This document shows, in pieces, positions 1 through 6,238 of a stretch of 19,010 nucleotides of DNA. The position numbers and the translations under genes are program-made. Each line of letters opens with the position of its first letter. The stretch's first letter is position 1. This DNA is from Clostridiales bacterium (GTDB lineage Bacteria > Bacillota > Clostridia > Lachnospirales > WQUN01): the NCBI GenBank assembly GCA_031273705.1, contig JAISRJ010000073.1, positions 1 to 19,010 on the forward strand, written 5' to 3'. The notes below the pieces were generated by a model. That model did not search any database and had not been told where the DNA came from. It saw only the letters and a list, made by a program, of their open reading frames with translations.

Positions 1-625
1 TAATCACAGCTGACGCTATTAGCCGCCAAAAATCAATAGTCGCAAAAATAACCGAAAAGAAAGCTGATTACCTGATTGGATTGAAAGGTAATCAAGGAAC
101 TCTGCGCGAAGATGTTGAATTATATTTTACAGATTTTGCCGCGGCAACCGAAAAAGCCGAAAAAGTTGAGACAAAAGAAAAAGGGCATGGACGCGTTGAA
201 AAGAGAGAATTCTTCCTGGAAACTGACATCCGTTGGTTAAATCAGAAATCCGAATGGTCAAATATTAACGCAATAGGTATGGTTCGCTCCACAGTAGATA
301 TTAAGAGTGAGCGCCATTCTGATATGCGTTATTTCATCACGTCATTAACTGATATAAAAGACTTTGCCTATGCCGTTCGGAAACACTGGTCAATTGAGAA
401 TCAACTTCATTGGTGTCTGGATGTTGTTTTTAGAGAAGATTCTGCAAAAGCTCGTAAAGACAATTCTCCACTAAATATGAATATTCTGCGCAAAACTTCA
501 CTTTCATTATTAAAAAAAGCTGATCTTGGCAGAATTGGCTTGCGTAAAAAAATGCGTCGTGCCGCCTTGAATCTTTCTACTCTTGCTTCTCTGGTTTTTC
601 CAAAAAAGTAAATGCTGTTGCCCTG
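1..625 (+). mobile_element. ISAs1-family insertion sequence, 3' part only
   Basis: The window opens inside an insertion sequence. It holds the C-terminal part of an ISAs1-type transposase followed by a short tail. The tail contains TTGCCCTG at 618-625, which fits my recollection that ISAs1-family inverted repeats begin with CAGGG on the opposite strand, so the right end is placed near 625. The left end and any target duplication are outside the window, so the boundary cannot be proved. The element ends about 20 bp upstream of the -35 box of the tRNA-His/Lys promoter. Confidence 0.6.
3..611 (+). CDS. ISAs1-family transposase, C-terminal fragment (5' end beyond window)
   Basis: This would be the DDE transposase that moves the surrounding insertion sequence. 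The reading frame is open from the first bases of the window, so the gene is cut by the edge, not necessarily broken in the genome. Codon TTG at 81 is only an internal codon: the peptide upstream of it (ITADAISRQ, then ADYLIGLKGNQG) is the usual ISAs1 segment that runs into the conserved KGNQ. The C-terminal signature is clear, with HWSIENQLHWCLDVVFRED followed by a stretch rich in N, L and R. The glutamate in that region is expected to be the last acidic residue of the catalytic triad. The visible part ends at a normal TAA with no frameshift, so the copy may be active. Confidence 0.85.
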   Translation: MTADAISRQKSIVAKITEKKADYLIGLKGNQGTLREDVELYFTDFAAATEKAEKVETKEKGHGRVEKREFFLETDIRWLNQKSEWSNINAIGMVRSTVDIKSERHSDMRYFITSLTDIKDFAYAVRKHWSIENQLHWCLDVVFREDSAKARKDNSPLNMNILRKTSLSLLKKADLGRIGLRKKMRRAALNLSTLASLVFPKK

Positions 626-643
626 TTCAACGATTTTCTTGAC

Positions 644-672
644 TTGACACGAAGCAATACGCGTATTATAAT
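644..672 (+). promoter_or_regulatory. Sigma-A promoter of the tRNA-His/tRNA-Lys unit
   Basis: TTGACA at 644-649 and TATAAT at 667-672 both match consensus perfectly, with exactly 17 bp between them. Transcription should start near 679, about 8 nt before tRNA-His. This is the strength expected for a stable-RNA promoter. Confidence 0.9.
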
Positions 673-686
673 ACGTTTCATACCTT

Positions 687-760
687 GGTGGGTATAGCTC
701 AATTGGCAGAGCGCCAGATTGTGGTTCTGGATGTCGTGGGTTCAAGCCCCATTATCCACC
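687..760 (+). tRNA. tRNA-His (anticodon GTG)
   Basis: A full cloverleaf can be drawn. The acceptor arm GTGGGTA (688-694) pairs with TATCCAC with one G-U pair, and the extra 5' G at 687 faces the C73 discriminator at 760, the hallmark of tRNA-His. The anticodon stem CCAGA/TCTGG encloses the loop with GTG. The T-arm carries GTTCAAG. CCA is not encoded. tRNA-Lys follows after three bases in the same transcript. Confidence 0.95.
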
Positions 761-763
761 TTT

Positions 764-836
764 GGGTCACTAGCTCAGTTGGTAGAGCACTGGACTTTTA
801 ATCCAGTTGTCTCGGGTTCGAGCCCCGAGTGACTCA
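764..836 (+). tRNA. tRNA-Lys (anticodon TTT)
   Basis: The acceptor arm GGGTCAC pairs with GTGACTC (829-835), followed by discriminator A at 836. The anticodon stem CTGGA/TCCAG encloses a loop with TTT, and the T-arm is CTCGG-GTTCGAG-CCGAG. CCA is not encoded. It is cotranscribed with tRNA-His and ends upstream of the hairpin at 916-966. Confidence 0.95.
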
Positions 837-915
837 TTCCAAAATTGCTTAGTTAGAGGGTTATACCGCAAGCATTACCTATTACTTTGCTTTTATTGTA
901 CTTTGACCGCAACAA

Positions 916-966
916 AATAACCCCCTGTAAAGCCTTATATTACAAGCTTTACGGGGGGTTATTTTT
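916..966 (+). terminator. Rho-independent terminator between convergent tRNA units
   Basis: A long stem is formed by AATAACCCCC(T)GTAAAGC (from 916) and GCTTTACGGGGGGTTATT (946-963), followed by a T run on the + strand. It ends the tRNA-His/Lys transcript. On the - strand the hairpin is followed by TTATTTTGTT, so it may also end the tRNA-Phe/Gly transcript, with a weaker U tract. Confidence 0.9.
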
Positions 967-969
967 TAC

Positions 970-1040
970 AGCAGGTGATGGGAATCGGACCCACATGACC
1001 AGCTTGGAAGGCTGGTGTTCTACCACTGAACTACACCTGC
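970..1040 (-). tRNA. tRNA-Gly (anticodon TCC)
   Basis: Read on the - strand, acceptor GCAGGTG pairs with CACCTGC and is followed by U73 (complement of base 970), usual for bacterial tRNA-Gly. The anticodon stem CCAGC/GCTGG encloses CTTCCAA, giving TCC. CCA is not encoded. It lies about 88 bp downstream of tRNA-Phe and is probably cotranscribed with it. Confidence 0.95.
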
Positions 1041-1080
1041 GAATAATATAGCAGTTTACCAAAGCTGTGACATACTTCTC

Positions 1081-1100
1081 GCCGCCATGAGTCTGACGGC
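1081..1100 (-). other. Hairpin in the tRNA-Phe to tRNA-Gly spacer
   Basis: GCCGCCA (1081-1087) and TGACGGC (1094-1100) form a 7-bp stem with one G-U pair on the transcribed strand and a 6-nt loop. No T run follows, so it is not an obvious terminator; it may be a processing or stability element. The rest of the spacer holds nothing I can name. Confidence 0.35.
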
Positions 1101-1127
1101 TTCTAGGCAATTCTGGTTAAATATCAA

Positions 1128-1200
<73 letters not shown>

Positions 1201-1227
1201 GAACTAGATAATGTCACAACGAAGCAC

Positions 1228-1256
1228 ATTATATATACTCGTGAACAAATTGTCAA
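1228..1256 (-). promoter_or_regulatory. Sigma-A promoter of the tRNA-Phe/tRNA-Gly unit
   Basis: On the - strand TTGACA (1256-1251) and TATAAT (1233-1228) are perfect matches with a 17-bp spacer. The -35 box starts one base after the U run that ends the SRP RNA (1263-1258), so the SRP terminator and this promoter abut. Confidence 0.9.
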
Positions 1257-1262
1257 GAAAAA

Positions 1263-1539
1263 ATTTATGTCCGTGCGCCACGCCGTTGACATTTCGCTCC
1301 AAACGTACCCCCGCCAGCCAACTCAGACCAAGCGCCCTCGCGGCACATAGATTATTTTGTTTAGTGCTGCTTCCTTCCGGACCTAACACGGTTCACAAAC
1401 ATCTATTGCGCGAGACTCAGCCGTCAACATCGCTTATCGGGAACAGACTTCACAGAAAAGGAGCCTAGGGCGGGCGTCACCCTCGCTGTAGCGGATTGCG
1501 AGTACAGGGATCCGCTGACTCCCCGGCTAGCACGGACAA
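1263..1539 (-). ncRNA. ffs: Signal recognition particle RNA, large Firmicutes type with Alu domain
   Basis: This is the RNA scaffold of the signal recognition particle, which binds Ffh and targets nascent membrane and secreted proteins. The domain IV core is plain on the - strand: GGTCCGGAAGGAAGCAGCAC (about 1382-1363) with the CCGGAAGG tetraloop stem and the asymmetric loop that binds Ffh. The 5' end near 1539 carries GTCCGTGC, which pairs with GCACGGAC near the 3' end (1276-1269), closing the Alu domain. The CCGTGCTAGCCGGGGAG start resembles Bacillus scRNA. A length of about 275 nt matches the Bacillus form (about 270 nt) and not the 114-nt E. coli 4.5S RNA. A run of six U residues (1263-1258) follows the closing stem. 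The ends are estimated from the promoter and the helix. Confidence 0.93.
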
Positions 1540-1544
1540 GAATC

Positions 1545-1573
1545 AGTATACACATAAAATTGGGCCGTGTCAA
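1545..1573 (-). promoter_or_regulatory. Sigma-A promoter of the SRP RNA gene
   Basis: On the - strand TTGACA (1573-1568) is followed after 17 bp by TATACT (1550-1545). Transcription would start about 1538-1540, which matches the first base of the closing helix of the SRP RNA. Confidence 0.88.
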
Positions 1574-1752
1574 ATATTATTAAAGATAGGGTCACGTGCG
1601 TTTACGCTAGAACTATGGACGGCGGTGAACTATCCGCTGGAATTCGTTATACAAAACTACAATTAATAGCTAAAAGCGATGCCAATGCTCACCGAAAGGA
1701 GAATGCGCATTCCACCCCCGTCTGAGACGGGAGTCTACCGCGCTAAAATCTG
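1574..1752. other. Divergent intergenic region with two palindromes
   Basis: This 179-bp strip lies between the SRP promoter and the GntR-type gene. It contains a perfect 12-bp palindrome GAATGCGCATTC (1701-1712) and a second inverted repeat CCCGTCTGAGACGGG (1717-1731). A good Shine-Dalgarno sequence AAAGGAG sits at 1695-1701. A 16-codon frame, MRIPPPSETGVYRAKI, runs from ATG 1703 and its TGA (1751-1753) overlaps the ATG of the regulator. No convincing -35/-10 pair was found for the rightward gene. Confidence 0.5.
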
Positions 1753-2091
1753 ATGAAAAATTTTGGATGGATTCAACTAAACAAACATTCTGGTGCGCCC
1801 GTATATCGCCAATTGGGGGATGCTCTTTGCGAATTGATAGAAACCGGCCTTTTAAAACCTCATAAAAAGCTCCCTCCAATCCGCACTATGGCTCGCTCTC
1901 TACGTATTAATAATGATACGGTTATAAACGCCTACAAATATCTGGAAAGCAAGGGAGTTGTGTACAGTGTGATCGGGAGCGGCACATATGTCGCGCCGCT
2001 GGGCGCTTCCGCGGAACAAAGCAAGGATCTCGCGTGTTTTCGCTTTATCGCCTATGAAAAATCCAAGCGCCGTAAACCGTTATTGCGTTAA
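1753..2091 (+). CDS. Short GntR-family transcriptional regulator
   Basis: This is a DNA-binding repressor or activator of unknown target. Residues about 12-80 form a GntR winged helix: PVYRQLGDALCELIETGLL, then LPPIRTMARSLRINNDTVINAY, then the wing ending GSGTYV. Only about 30 residues follow, so no large ligand domain is present. The length (112 aa) suits the YtrA subgroup, but the start (WIQL...G.PVYRQL) also resembles MocR-type proteins, which normally carry a C-terminal aminotransferase domain, so a truncated MocR is possible. The start is uncertain: an in-frame TAA at 1744-1746 limits it to ATG 1753 (or CTG 1750), yet no Shine-Dalgarno lies close. The nearest, at 1695-1701, fits a mini-ORF whose stop overlaps this ATG, suggesting coupled translation. 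The palindromes just upstream could be its own operator. Confidence 0.75.
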   Translation: MKNFGWIQLNKHSGAPVYRQLGDALCELIETGLLKPHKKLPPIRTMARSLRINNDTVINAYKYLESKGVVYSVIGSGTYVAPLGASAEQSKDLACFRFIAYEKSKRRKPLLR

Positions 2092-2150
2092 GATTTCATC
2101 TTTTGTCTGAAAAGAATAAAAACTTCACGCAAATGGTATGATAATTACAT

Positions 2151-2810
2151 ATGCCTTTTGGAGCCGTGCTGCTTATGATAGAATTGCCGTATATTCCGGA
2201 ATCCTTTTCCGGATCGGTTAAAAAAAACGATAACTGCAAAGTCATCGCGATAGCCGCTTCTACAGGCGGAACCGACGCGATTGAGGAGATTTTAAAATCA
2301 CTACCCAAAGATATTGCGCCTATAGTAATTGTTCAGCATATAAAAGCGGGATTTACAAATGTTTTCGCTCAGCACTTGGATCAAGTCTGCAATATTCAAG
2401 TTAAAGAAGCCGCAAACGGAGATATGCTAAAACGTGGATTGGCGTTGATTGCCCCCGCGGATCTTCATATGAAAGTCAATTGGCGTACCGGTTATCTTAT
2501 ATCAGAATGCTTTGTGGGAAAGCGGATTCATGGAGTAATGCCCGCCGCCGATATACTGTTTAATTCTGTCGCGAATACTATGGGCAAGATGGCAATCGGT
2601 ATCATCCTAACCGGTATGGGTGTGGACGGCGCGGTCGGTATAAAACAGATGCGGGATAAAGGCGCTAAAACGATTGGGCAAAATGAAGAAACCTGCGTAG
2701 TCTACGGTATGCCAAAAGCCGCTCGTGAAATGGGTGGATTAGATTTTGTACTGCCTTTGAAAAAAATTCCCGATATGATTCTCTATTTGCTTAACTCGGA
2801 AAGCCCATAG
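2151..2810 (+). CDS. CheB-type protein-glutamate methylesterase domain, no receiver
   Basis: The protein is the catalytic domain of CheB, which hydrolyses glutamyl methyl esters (and deamidates glutamines) on chemoreceptors to reset chemotaxis adaptation. The Ser-His-Asp triad is intact: S37 in AASTGGTDAI, H63 in IVQHI, D159 in LTGMGVDGAVG. Classical CheB has an N-terminal response-regulator domain of about 120 residues plus a linker; here the frame is closed by a TAA at 2142-2144, so none is encoded. The start is ambiguous. ATG 2151 lies only about 8 nt after a TATGAT box (2137-2142), whereas ATG 2175 has GGAG at 2159-2162, 12 nt upstream; the catalytic domain is complete with either. No cheR is adjacent. 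The nearby flagellar block fits a motility role, but single-domain CheB proteins also occur in other systems. Confidence 0.85.
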   Translation: MPFGAVLLMIELPYIPESFSGSVKKNDNCKVIAIAASTGGTDAIEEILKSLPKDIAPIVIVQHIKAGFTNVFAQHLDQVCNIQVKEAANGDMLKRGLALIAPADLHMKVNWRTGYLISECFVGKRIHGVMPAADILFNSVANTMGKMAIGIILTGMGVDGAVGIKQMRDKGAKTIGQNEETCVVYGMPKAAREMGGLDFVLPLKKIPDMILYLLNSESP

Positions 2811-2823
2811 TGTATATCTTAAA

Positions 2824-2858
2824 ACAATTGCCATTAGATTCTGGCGGTTGTTTTTTTA
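2824..2858 (+). terminator. Terminator after the CheB-domain gene
   Basis: ACAATTGCC (2824-2832) pairs with GGCGGTTGT (2843-2851), with two G-U pairs and a 10-nt loop, followed by a run of T. It starts about 14 bp after the CheB stop codon. Confidence 0.8.
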
Positions 2859-2894
2859 TTTTACGCCTAAAACCGAATAAATCCGCTAATAATA

Positions 2895-2913
2895 TTCAAT
2901 AAGCGTTATTGAA
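2895..2913 (+). promoter_or_regulatory. Perfect inverted repeat touching the ribosome binding site of the acetyltransferase gene
   Basis: TTCAATAA (2895-2902) and TTATTGAA (2906-2913) form a perfect 8-bp inverted repeat around GCG. It overlaps the first bases of the AAAGGAG (2912-2918) of the next gene. It could be an operator or an RNA hairpin that limits ribosome access. No function is proven. Confidence 0.4.
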
Positions 2914-2924
2914 AGGAGTTTGCT

Positions 2925-3422
2925 ATGACAAGTCAATTTTCGGTCGTAGAATATGGCGGCCAATATAAAGATGCCGCCGCCAAAATGTTTTTTTCTATTT
3001 ATCAAAATGAGCCGTTCAATTATGATTGGATGACCGAAGAACACTCTGTTGCCTACTTTACAGACATGGAACAGACACCTCATTTTTTAGGATATGTACT
3101 GCTACGCAATAACGAAATAGCTGGTATGTGTTTGGGTCAAATCGAGGAACACTTTATGACGCCCGGCTATAAAATCAACGAACTTTTTATAGATGGCGAG
3201 AATCAACATATGGGTATAGGTTCCTTTTTTTTGACCGAAGTAGAGAACCTGTTAAGAAATCGCGGAATAAAAGCTATGTACCTGTTCACAAGCAAGAATG
3301 TAAAGGCATATGAGTTCTACAAACGGCATGATTTTGTCGCAAATGAGGAAACCGTCTATATGGCTAAACTAATCAAACCGGAAACGACTACCATTCTGGC
3401 CAGAAATTATCTGACTGACTAA
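2925..3422 (+). CDS. GNAT-family N-acetyltransferase
   Basis: This enzyme transfers an acetyl group from acetyl-CoA to an amine; the substrate cannot be read from the sequence. The acetyl-CoA binding motif A is Q94-H-M-G97-I-G99, preceded by the strand INELFID and followed by the helix FFLTEVENLLRNRG. The later segment LFTSKNVKAYEFYKRHDFV is the usual GNAT motif B, with the AYEFY...GF-like signature. The length of 165 aa is normal for a single-domain member. The start is well supported by AAAGGAG with 6-nt spacing to ATG. The gene stands alone between the CheB terminator and the fliD promoter. Acetylation of a flagellar or chemotaxis protein would be guesswork from position only. Confidence 0.88.
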   Translation: MTSQFSVVEYGGQYKDAAAKMFFSIYQNEPFNYDWMTEEHSVAYFTDMEQTPHFLGYVLLRNNEIAGMCLGQIEEHFMTPGYKINELFIDGENQHMGIGSFFLTEVENLLRNRGIKAMYLFTSKNVKAYEFYKRHDFVANEETVYMAKLIKPETTTILARNYLTD

Positions 3423-3446
3423 TGATTTATTATATGTTGCCGATAT
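3420..3446 (+). promoter_or_regulatory. Probable sigma-28 (FliA/SigD) flagellar promoter of fliD
   Basis: GCCGATAT at 3439-3446 matches the sigma-28 -10 element, and TAATGATT begins at 3420, placing a TAAA-like -35 element at the usual 15-nt spacing. The -35 has one mismatch in the core. It lies about 40 bp upstream of fliD, which is normally a late flagellar gene under this sigma factor. It overlaps the stop codon of the acetyltransferase gene. Confidence 0.7.
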
Positions 3447-3484
3447 ATTGACGACGACCAGTATAACAGAAATGGGGGAAAACA

Positions 3485-5794
3485 ATGGCAGTATATACAA
3501 GTACAATGCGTTATACCGGATTATCCGGCATAGATACCGAGTCAATGGTAACCGCTTTGATGAAGGCGGAAGGTCTAAAGCTGGATAAACTAAAAAGGGA
3601 AAATCAATTGACATTATGGAAACAAACGGCTTATCAAAACACCTCTGATGTTATGAGATCATTCACAAATAATTTCTTAAGCCTTGTAGGCACGAACAGC
3701 GCTCGTCTGGCGTCCTCTTACCTTAAAAACAACAATACTGTAAAGAATGCCTCCGGCGCCGATTCTTCGGCGGTAAATATTATAAGTTCCGGCAACGCGG
3801 AACCGGGTTCATATACTATGGACGTAAAAAAACTTGCGCAGACGGATGTTTATTCCGGCGCTTCCGGTTCCGCCACAGGCGAAATAAAAAGCAGTGTGGA
3901 TTGGAATGACCCGGCTTCCTATCAAAAACTCAAGGCAGGAGACAGTATAAGGATAGCCTTGGACGGCAACGCCAAAACCATTACATTCCGTCAAGAAGAT
4001 ATTGAAGCGTTACAGTCGTCGGGAACTCCGGCCCAAGACTTTGAGACCATGCTGCAAACCAAACTTACCGCCCAATTTGGCTCGGAAAGTATCGGCGGTG
4101 GGGCGGCCACGCCAAAGATAAAAGCCACAATTGATGGCGGCGGTAATCTGCAAATTACCGCTAATAAAGGGCATACAGCCACAATTCAAGGCGGAGGCTC
4201 CCGTGACACGTCCGTAACAGGTTCAGGCGGTATATCTTTAAGCTTCTTTGATCCACCAATTGCTAATCCTACGCCCGCGGAGACTTTGCACTCGCTTACG
4301 GTAAATGAAAACGGCGTTGATAAGACCATTACATTCAAGACTACGACCGGCATGACCGCCGAAGATCTAGTAAACGCTATTAACAAGGGTATATCCGAAG
4401 CCGCTGACGCTGATAAGATAGATTCCGGGTTAAAAGCCACTCTTGTCGGCGGCGAGCTGAAATTTAACGTAGGCTCTACTTCGTATGACGTAACTGTCAG
4501 CGACGCCTCCGGAAACCCTGGCGTAATGAACGCTTTGGGGTTTGACAGCAGCAGCAAAACAATGGGCGCGACAAATGTCCTAAGCGATTTTGGTTTTACC
4601 GCTGGCGACTCGACAAAGCTGGATGTCAGCGCCACGCTTAAAGAAGCGTTTGGCATTTCCGGAGATACTAATTTCTTGTTAAACGGTATAAATTTTACCT
4701 TTGGCGAAGATGAAACCATTCAAGAATTGATGAATAAAGTAAACGAAGCAAAAATCGGCGTTAAAATGAGCTTCGATAGTCTAAACGAGAGTTTTCGTTT
4801 AGAATCAACCTCAGAAGGTTCCGCTAATTCGATTATATACGATGATACCGATGGCTTTCTGACGGGCAGCATGGGGTTAAGCCGCACTCAAGAAGCACAG
4901 GACGCGTTATTTGTCTTTAATGGAATAGAAACTACTCGAGAGTCGAACAATATTGAAATAGCCGGTATTAATATGAAATTGACCGCTATTACATCCGACG
5001 CCGCGAACGCTCCCGTCAACGGAGGCCCCATTACAATTAACGTTGAAAAAGACGTGGCTGGGACGATGGAATTTATAAAGAGCTTCATCCAAGGCTATAA
5101 TGATATGATTGACGGCCTTAATAAGGAACTAAATACCAGCCGGCCCAAGAGGGATTCATATAATTATTACGAGCCTCTCACAGATGAGCAAAAAGAAAGT
5201 ATGAGTGACAGAGACATTGAGAATTGGGAGAAGCAAGCCCAAACAGGTATGCTAAATAACGATGAACTGCTGCGTGGGGTAAACAGCTCGCTTAGGAGCA
5301 TGTTATATACACCTGTCGAACTGGAGAACGGCACGAAAATCAGCCTATATGAAATTGGGATTACGACCGGCGATTATTCCAGCGGCGGTAAACTGATTAT
5401 AGACGAGACAAAACTAAGAACGGCTTTAGAAACGCGTGGCGAGGACATAGCCGACTTGTTTACCAAATCTTCCGACATTACTTACAAATCGGGATACACC
5501 GATCCCGCAAGGATTAGAACTGAAGGTATCGCCGAGCGCATGAATGATATTATTAATAACGCAATAGGTACAAACGGTTCCATAACAAATCGCGCCGGCA
5601 TTAAAGGCGATTCCATATTAGAAATGTCCAGCACAATGTATAAGACAATAAAGGATCAAAATGATAAAATGGCAGAGATGTTAACATATTTGCAAAACAA
5701 AGAGACCAGCTATTATGAAATGTTCTCTCGCATGGAACAGGCTATAACGGCGGCTAATAACCAGATGTCATATTTGCAATCACAATTGGGATAG
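3485..5794 (+). CDS. fliD: Flagellar hook-associated protein 2, filament cap FliD
   Basis: FliD forms the cap at the growing end of the flagellar filament and guides flagellin folding; it acts outside the cell after export by the flagellar type III system. The N-terminal FliD domain is visible in YTGLSGIDTESMVTALMKAE and the KLDKLKRENQ helix (about residues 10-45). The middle contains two flagellin-hook-IN-like segments, one beginning LTVNENGVDKTITFK and one near NGINFTFGEDETIQELMNK. The C-terminal domain includes VNSSLRSMLYTP and ends in a coiled-coil helix with QNKETSYYEMFSRMEQA. At 769 aa it is longer than most FliD proteins, with the extra length in the surface-exposed middle. The start is fixed by GGGGG at 3474-3478, six bases before ATG. 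It heads the fliD - FliT-like - fliS unit. Confidence 0.95.
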   Translation: MAVYTSTMRYTGLSGIDTESMVTALMKAEGLKLDKLKRENQLTLWKQTAYQNTSDVMRSFTNNFLSLVGTNSARLASSYLKNNNTVKNASGADSSAVNIISSGNAEPGSYTMDVKKLAQTDVYSGASGSATGEIKSSVDWNDPASYQKLKAGDSIRIALDGNAKTITFRQEDIEALQSSGTPAQDFETMLQTKLTAQFGSESIGGGAATPKIKATIDGGGNLQITANKGHTATIQGGGSRDTSVTGSGGISLSFFDPPIANPTPAETLHSLTVNENGVDKTITFKTTTGMTAEDLVNAINKGISEAADADKIDSGLKATLVGGELKFNVGSTSYDVTVSDASGNPGVMNALGFDSSSKTMGATNVLSDFGFTAGDSTKLDVSATLKEAFGISGDTNFLLNGINFTFGEDETIQELMNKVNEAKIGVKMSFDSLNESFRLESTSEGSANSIIYDDTDGFLTGSMGLSRTQEAQDALFVFNGIETTRESNNIEIAGINMKLTAITSDAANAPVNGGPITINVEKDVAGTMEFIKSFIQGYNDMIDGLNKELNTSRPKRDSYNYYEPLTDEQKESMSDRDIENWEKQAQTGMLNNDELLRGVNSSLRSMLYTPVELENGTKISLYEIGITTGDYSSGGKLIIDETKLRTALETRGEDIADLFTKSSDITYKSGYTDPARIRTEGIAERMNDIINNAIGTNGSITNRAGIKGDSILEMSSTMYKTIKDQNDKMAEMLTYLQNKETSYYEMFSRMEQAITAANNQMSYLQSQLG

Positions 5795-5804
5795 GGGTGG
5801 CGGT

Positions 5805-6197
5805 ATGACCGAAAAAAAACTGCTGGAAGAAAAGCTGATGTTATTAGAGCAGTGGTGTAGTCTGGCAAGAAATATATCCCTGGATGAACAAGACTCGCCG
5901 GCTCGGTTTATTGATTATACCCGCAAGAGCGATAAGTTAATGCGAGAGCTTAGGGCTTTAGATAAAAAGTTGGACAGCGCTCAGCACACGCCTGAAAACG
6001 ACAGTATAAAAGCGATGATTGCCTCTAAAGCGGTGGAAACATTAAGTCTGGGCAAGCATATGAATGAACGGGCTACAGAAATATTAAAAGACATATCACT
6101 AAAATTACGCCGAACAAAAAACGGCAGTCGTTTAAGCCAGGGGTATCACTATGATATTTTCGCTCTGGTGGACAGCGGCCATGATATAGAGAGGTAA
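5805..6197 (+). CDS. Small helical protein, probably a FliT-like flagellar chaperone
   Basis: The function is inferred from position. This 130-aa protein lies between fliD and fliS, 10 bp after fliD, where FliT/FlgN-type export chaperones often occur. The composition is charged and helical, with likely long helices in residues 1-25 (LLEEKLMLLEQWCSLAR), 35-60 (RKSDKLMRELRALDKKL) and 65-105 (AVETLSLGKHMNERATEILK), and a basic LKLRRTKNGS segment followed by a less ordered tail. No signal peptide or membrane segment is seen. I do not recognise a specific signature, so FliT is only a likely assignment and FlgN-like is an alternative. GGGGTGG directly before ATG 5805 serves as ribosome binding site. 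It is transcribed with fliD. Confidence 0.6.
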   Translation: MTEKKLLEEKLMLLEQWCSLARNISLDEQDSPARFIDYTRKSDKLMRELRALDKKLDSAQHTPENDSIKAMIASKAVETLSLGKHMNERATEILKDISLKLRRTKNGSRLSQGYHYDIFALVDSGHDIER

Positions 6198-6238
6198 ACC
6201 ACCGCGCTTTAGGCGGGTAATATAAGGAGAGGAAAATA

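Noticed and set aside
407..745. A 112-codon open frame on the - strand across the transposase end and tRNA-His
   Set aside because: It runs antisense through the transposase and through a tRNA, so it is not a plausible gene.
1041..1060. A separate promoter for tRNA-Gly (TATATT near 1046-1051 on the - strand)
   Set aside because: The matching -35 position (ATGTCA) is poor, and the strong promoter upstream of tRNA-Phe explains both genes.
1574..1752. A T-box or other riboswitch upstream of the GntR-type gene
   Set aside because: No T-box core sequence, no specifier-like stem and no terminator/antiterminator pair could be found; only short palindromes are visible.
4186..4719. A 177-codon open frame on the - strand opposite fliD
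   Set aside because: Antisense to fliD, low-complexity composition and no start signals.
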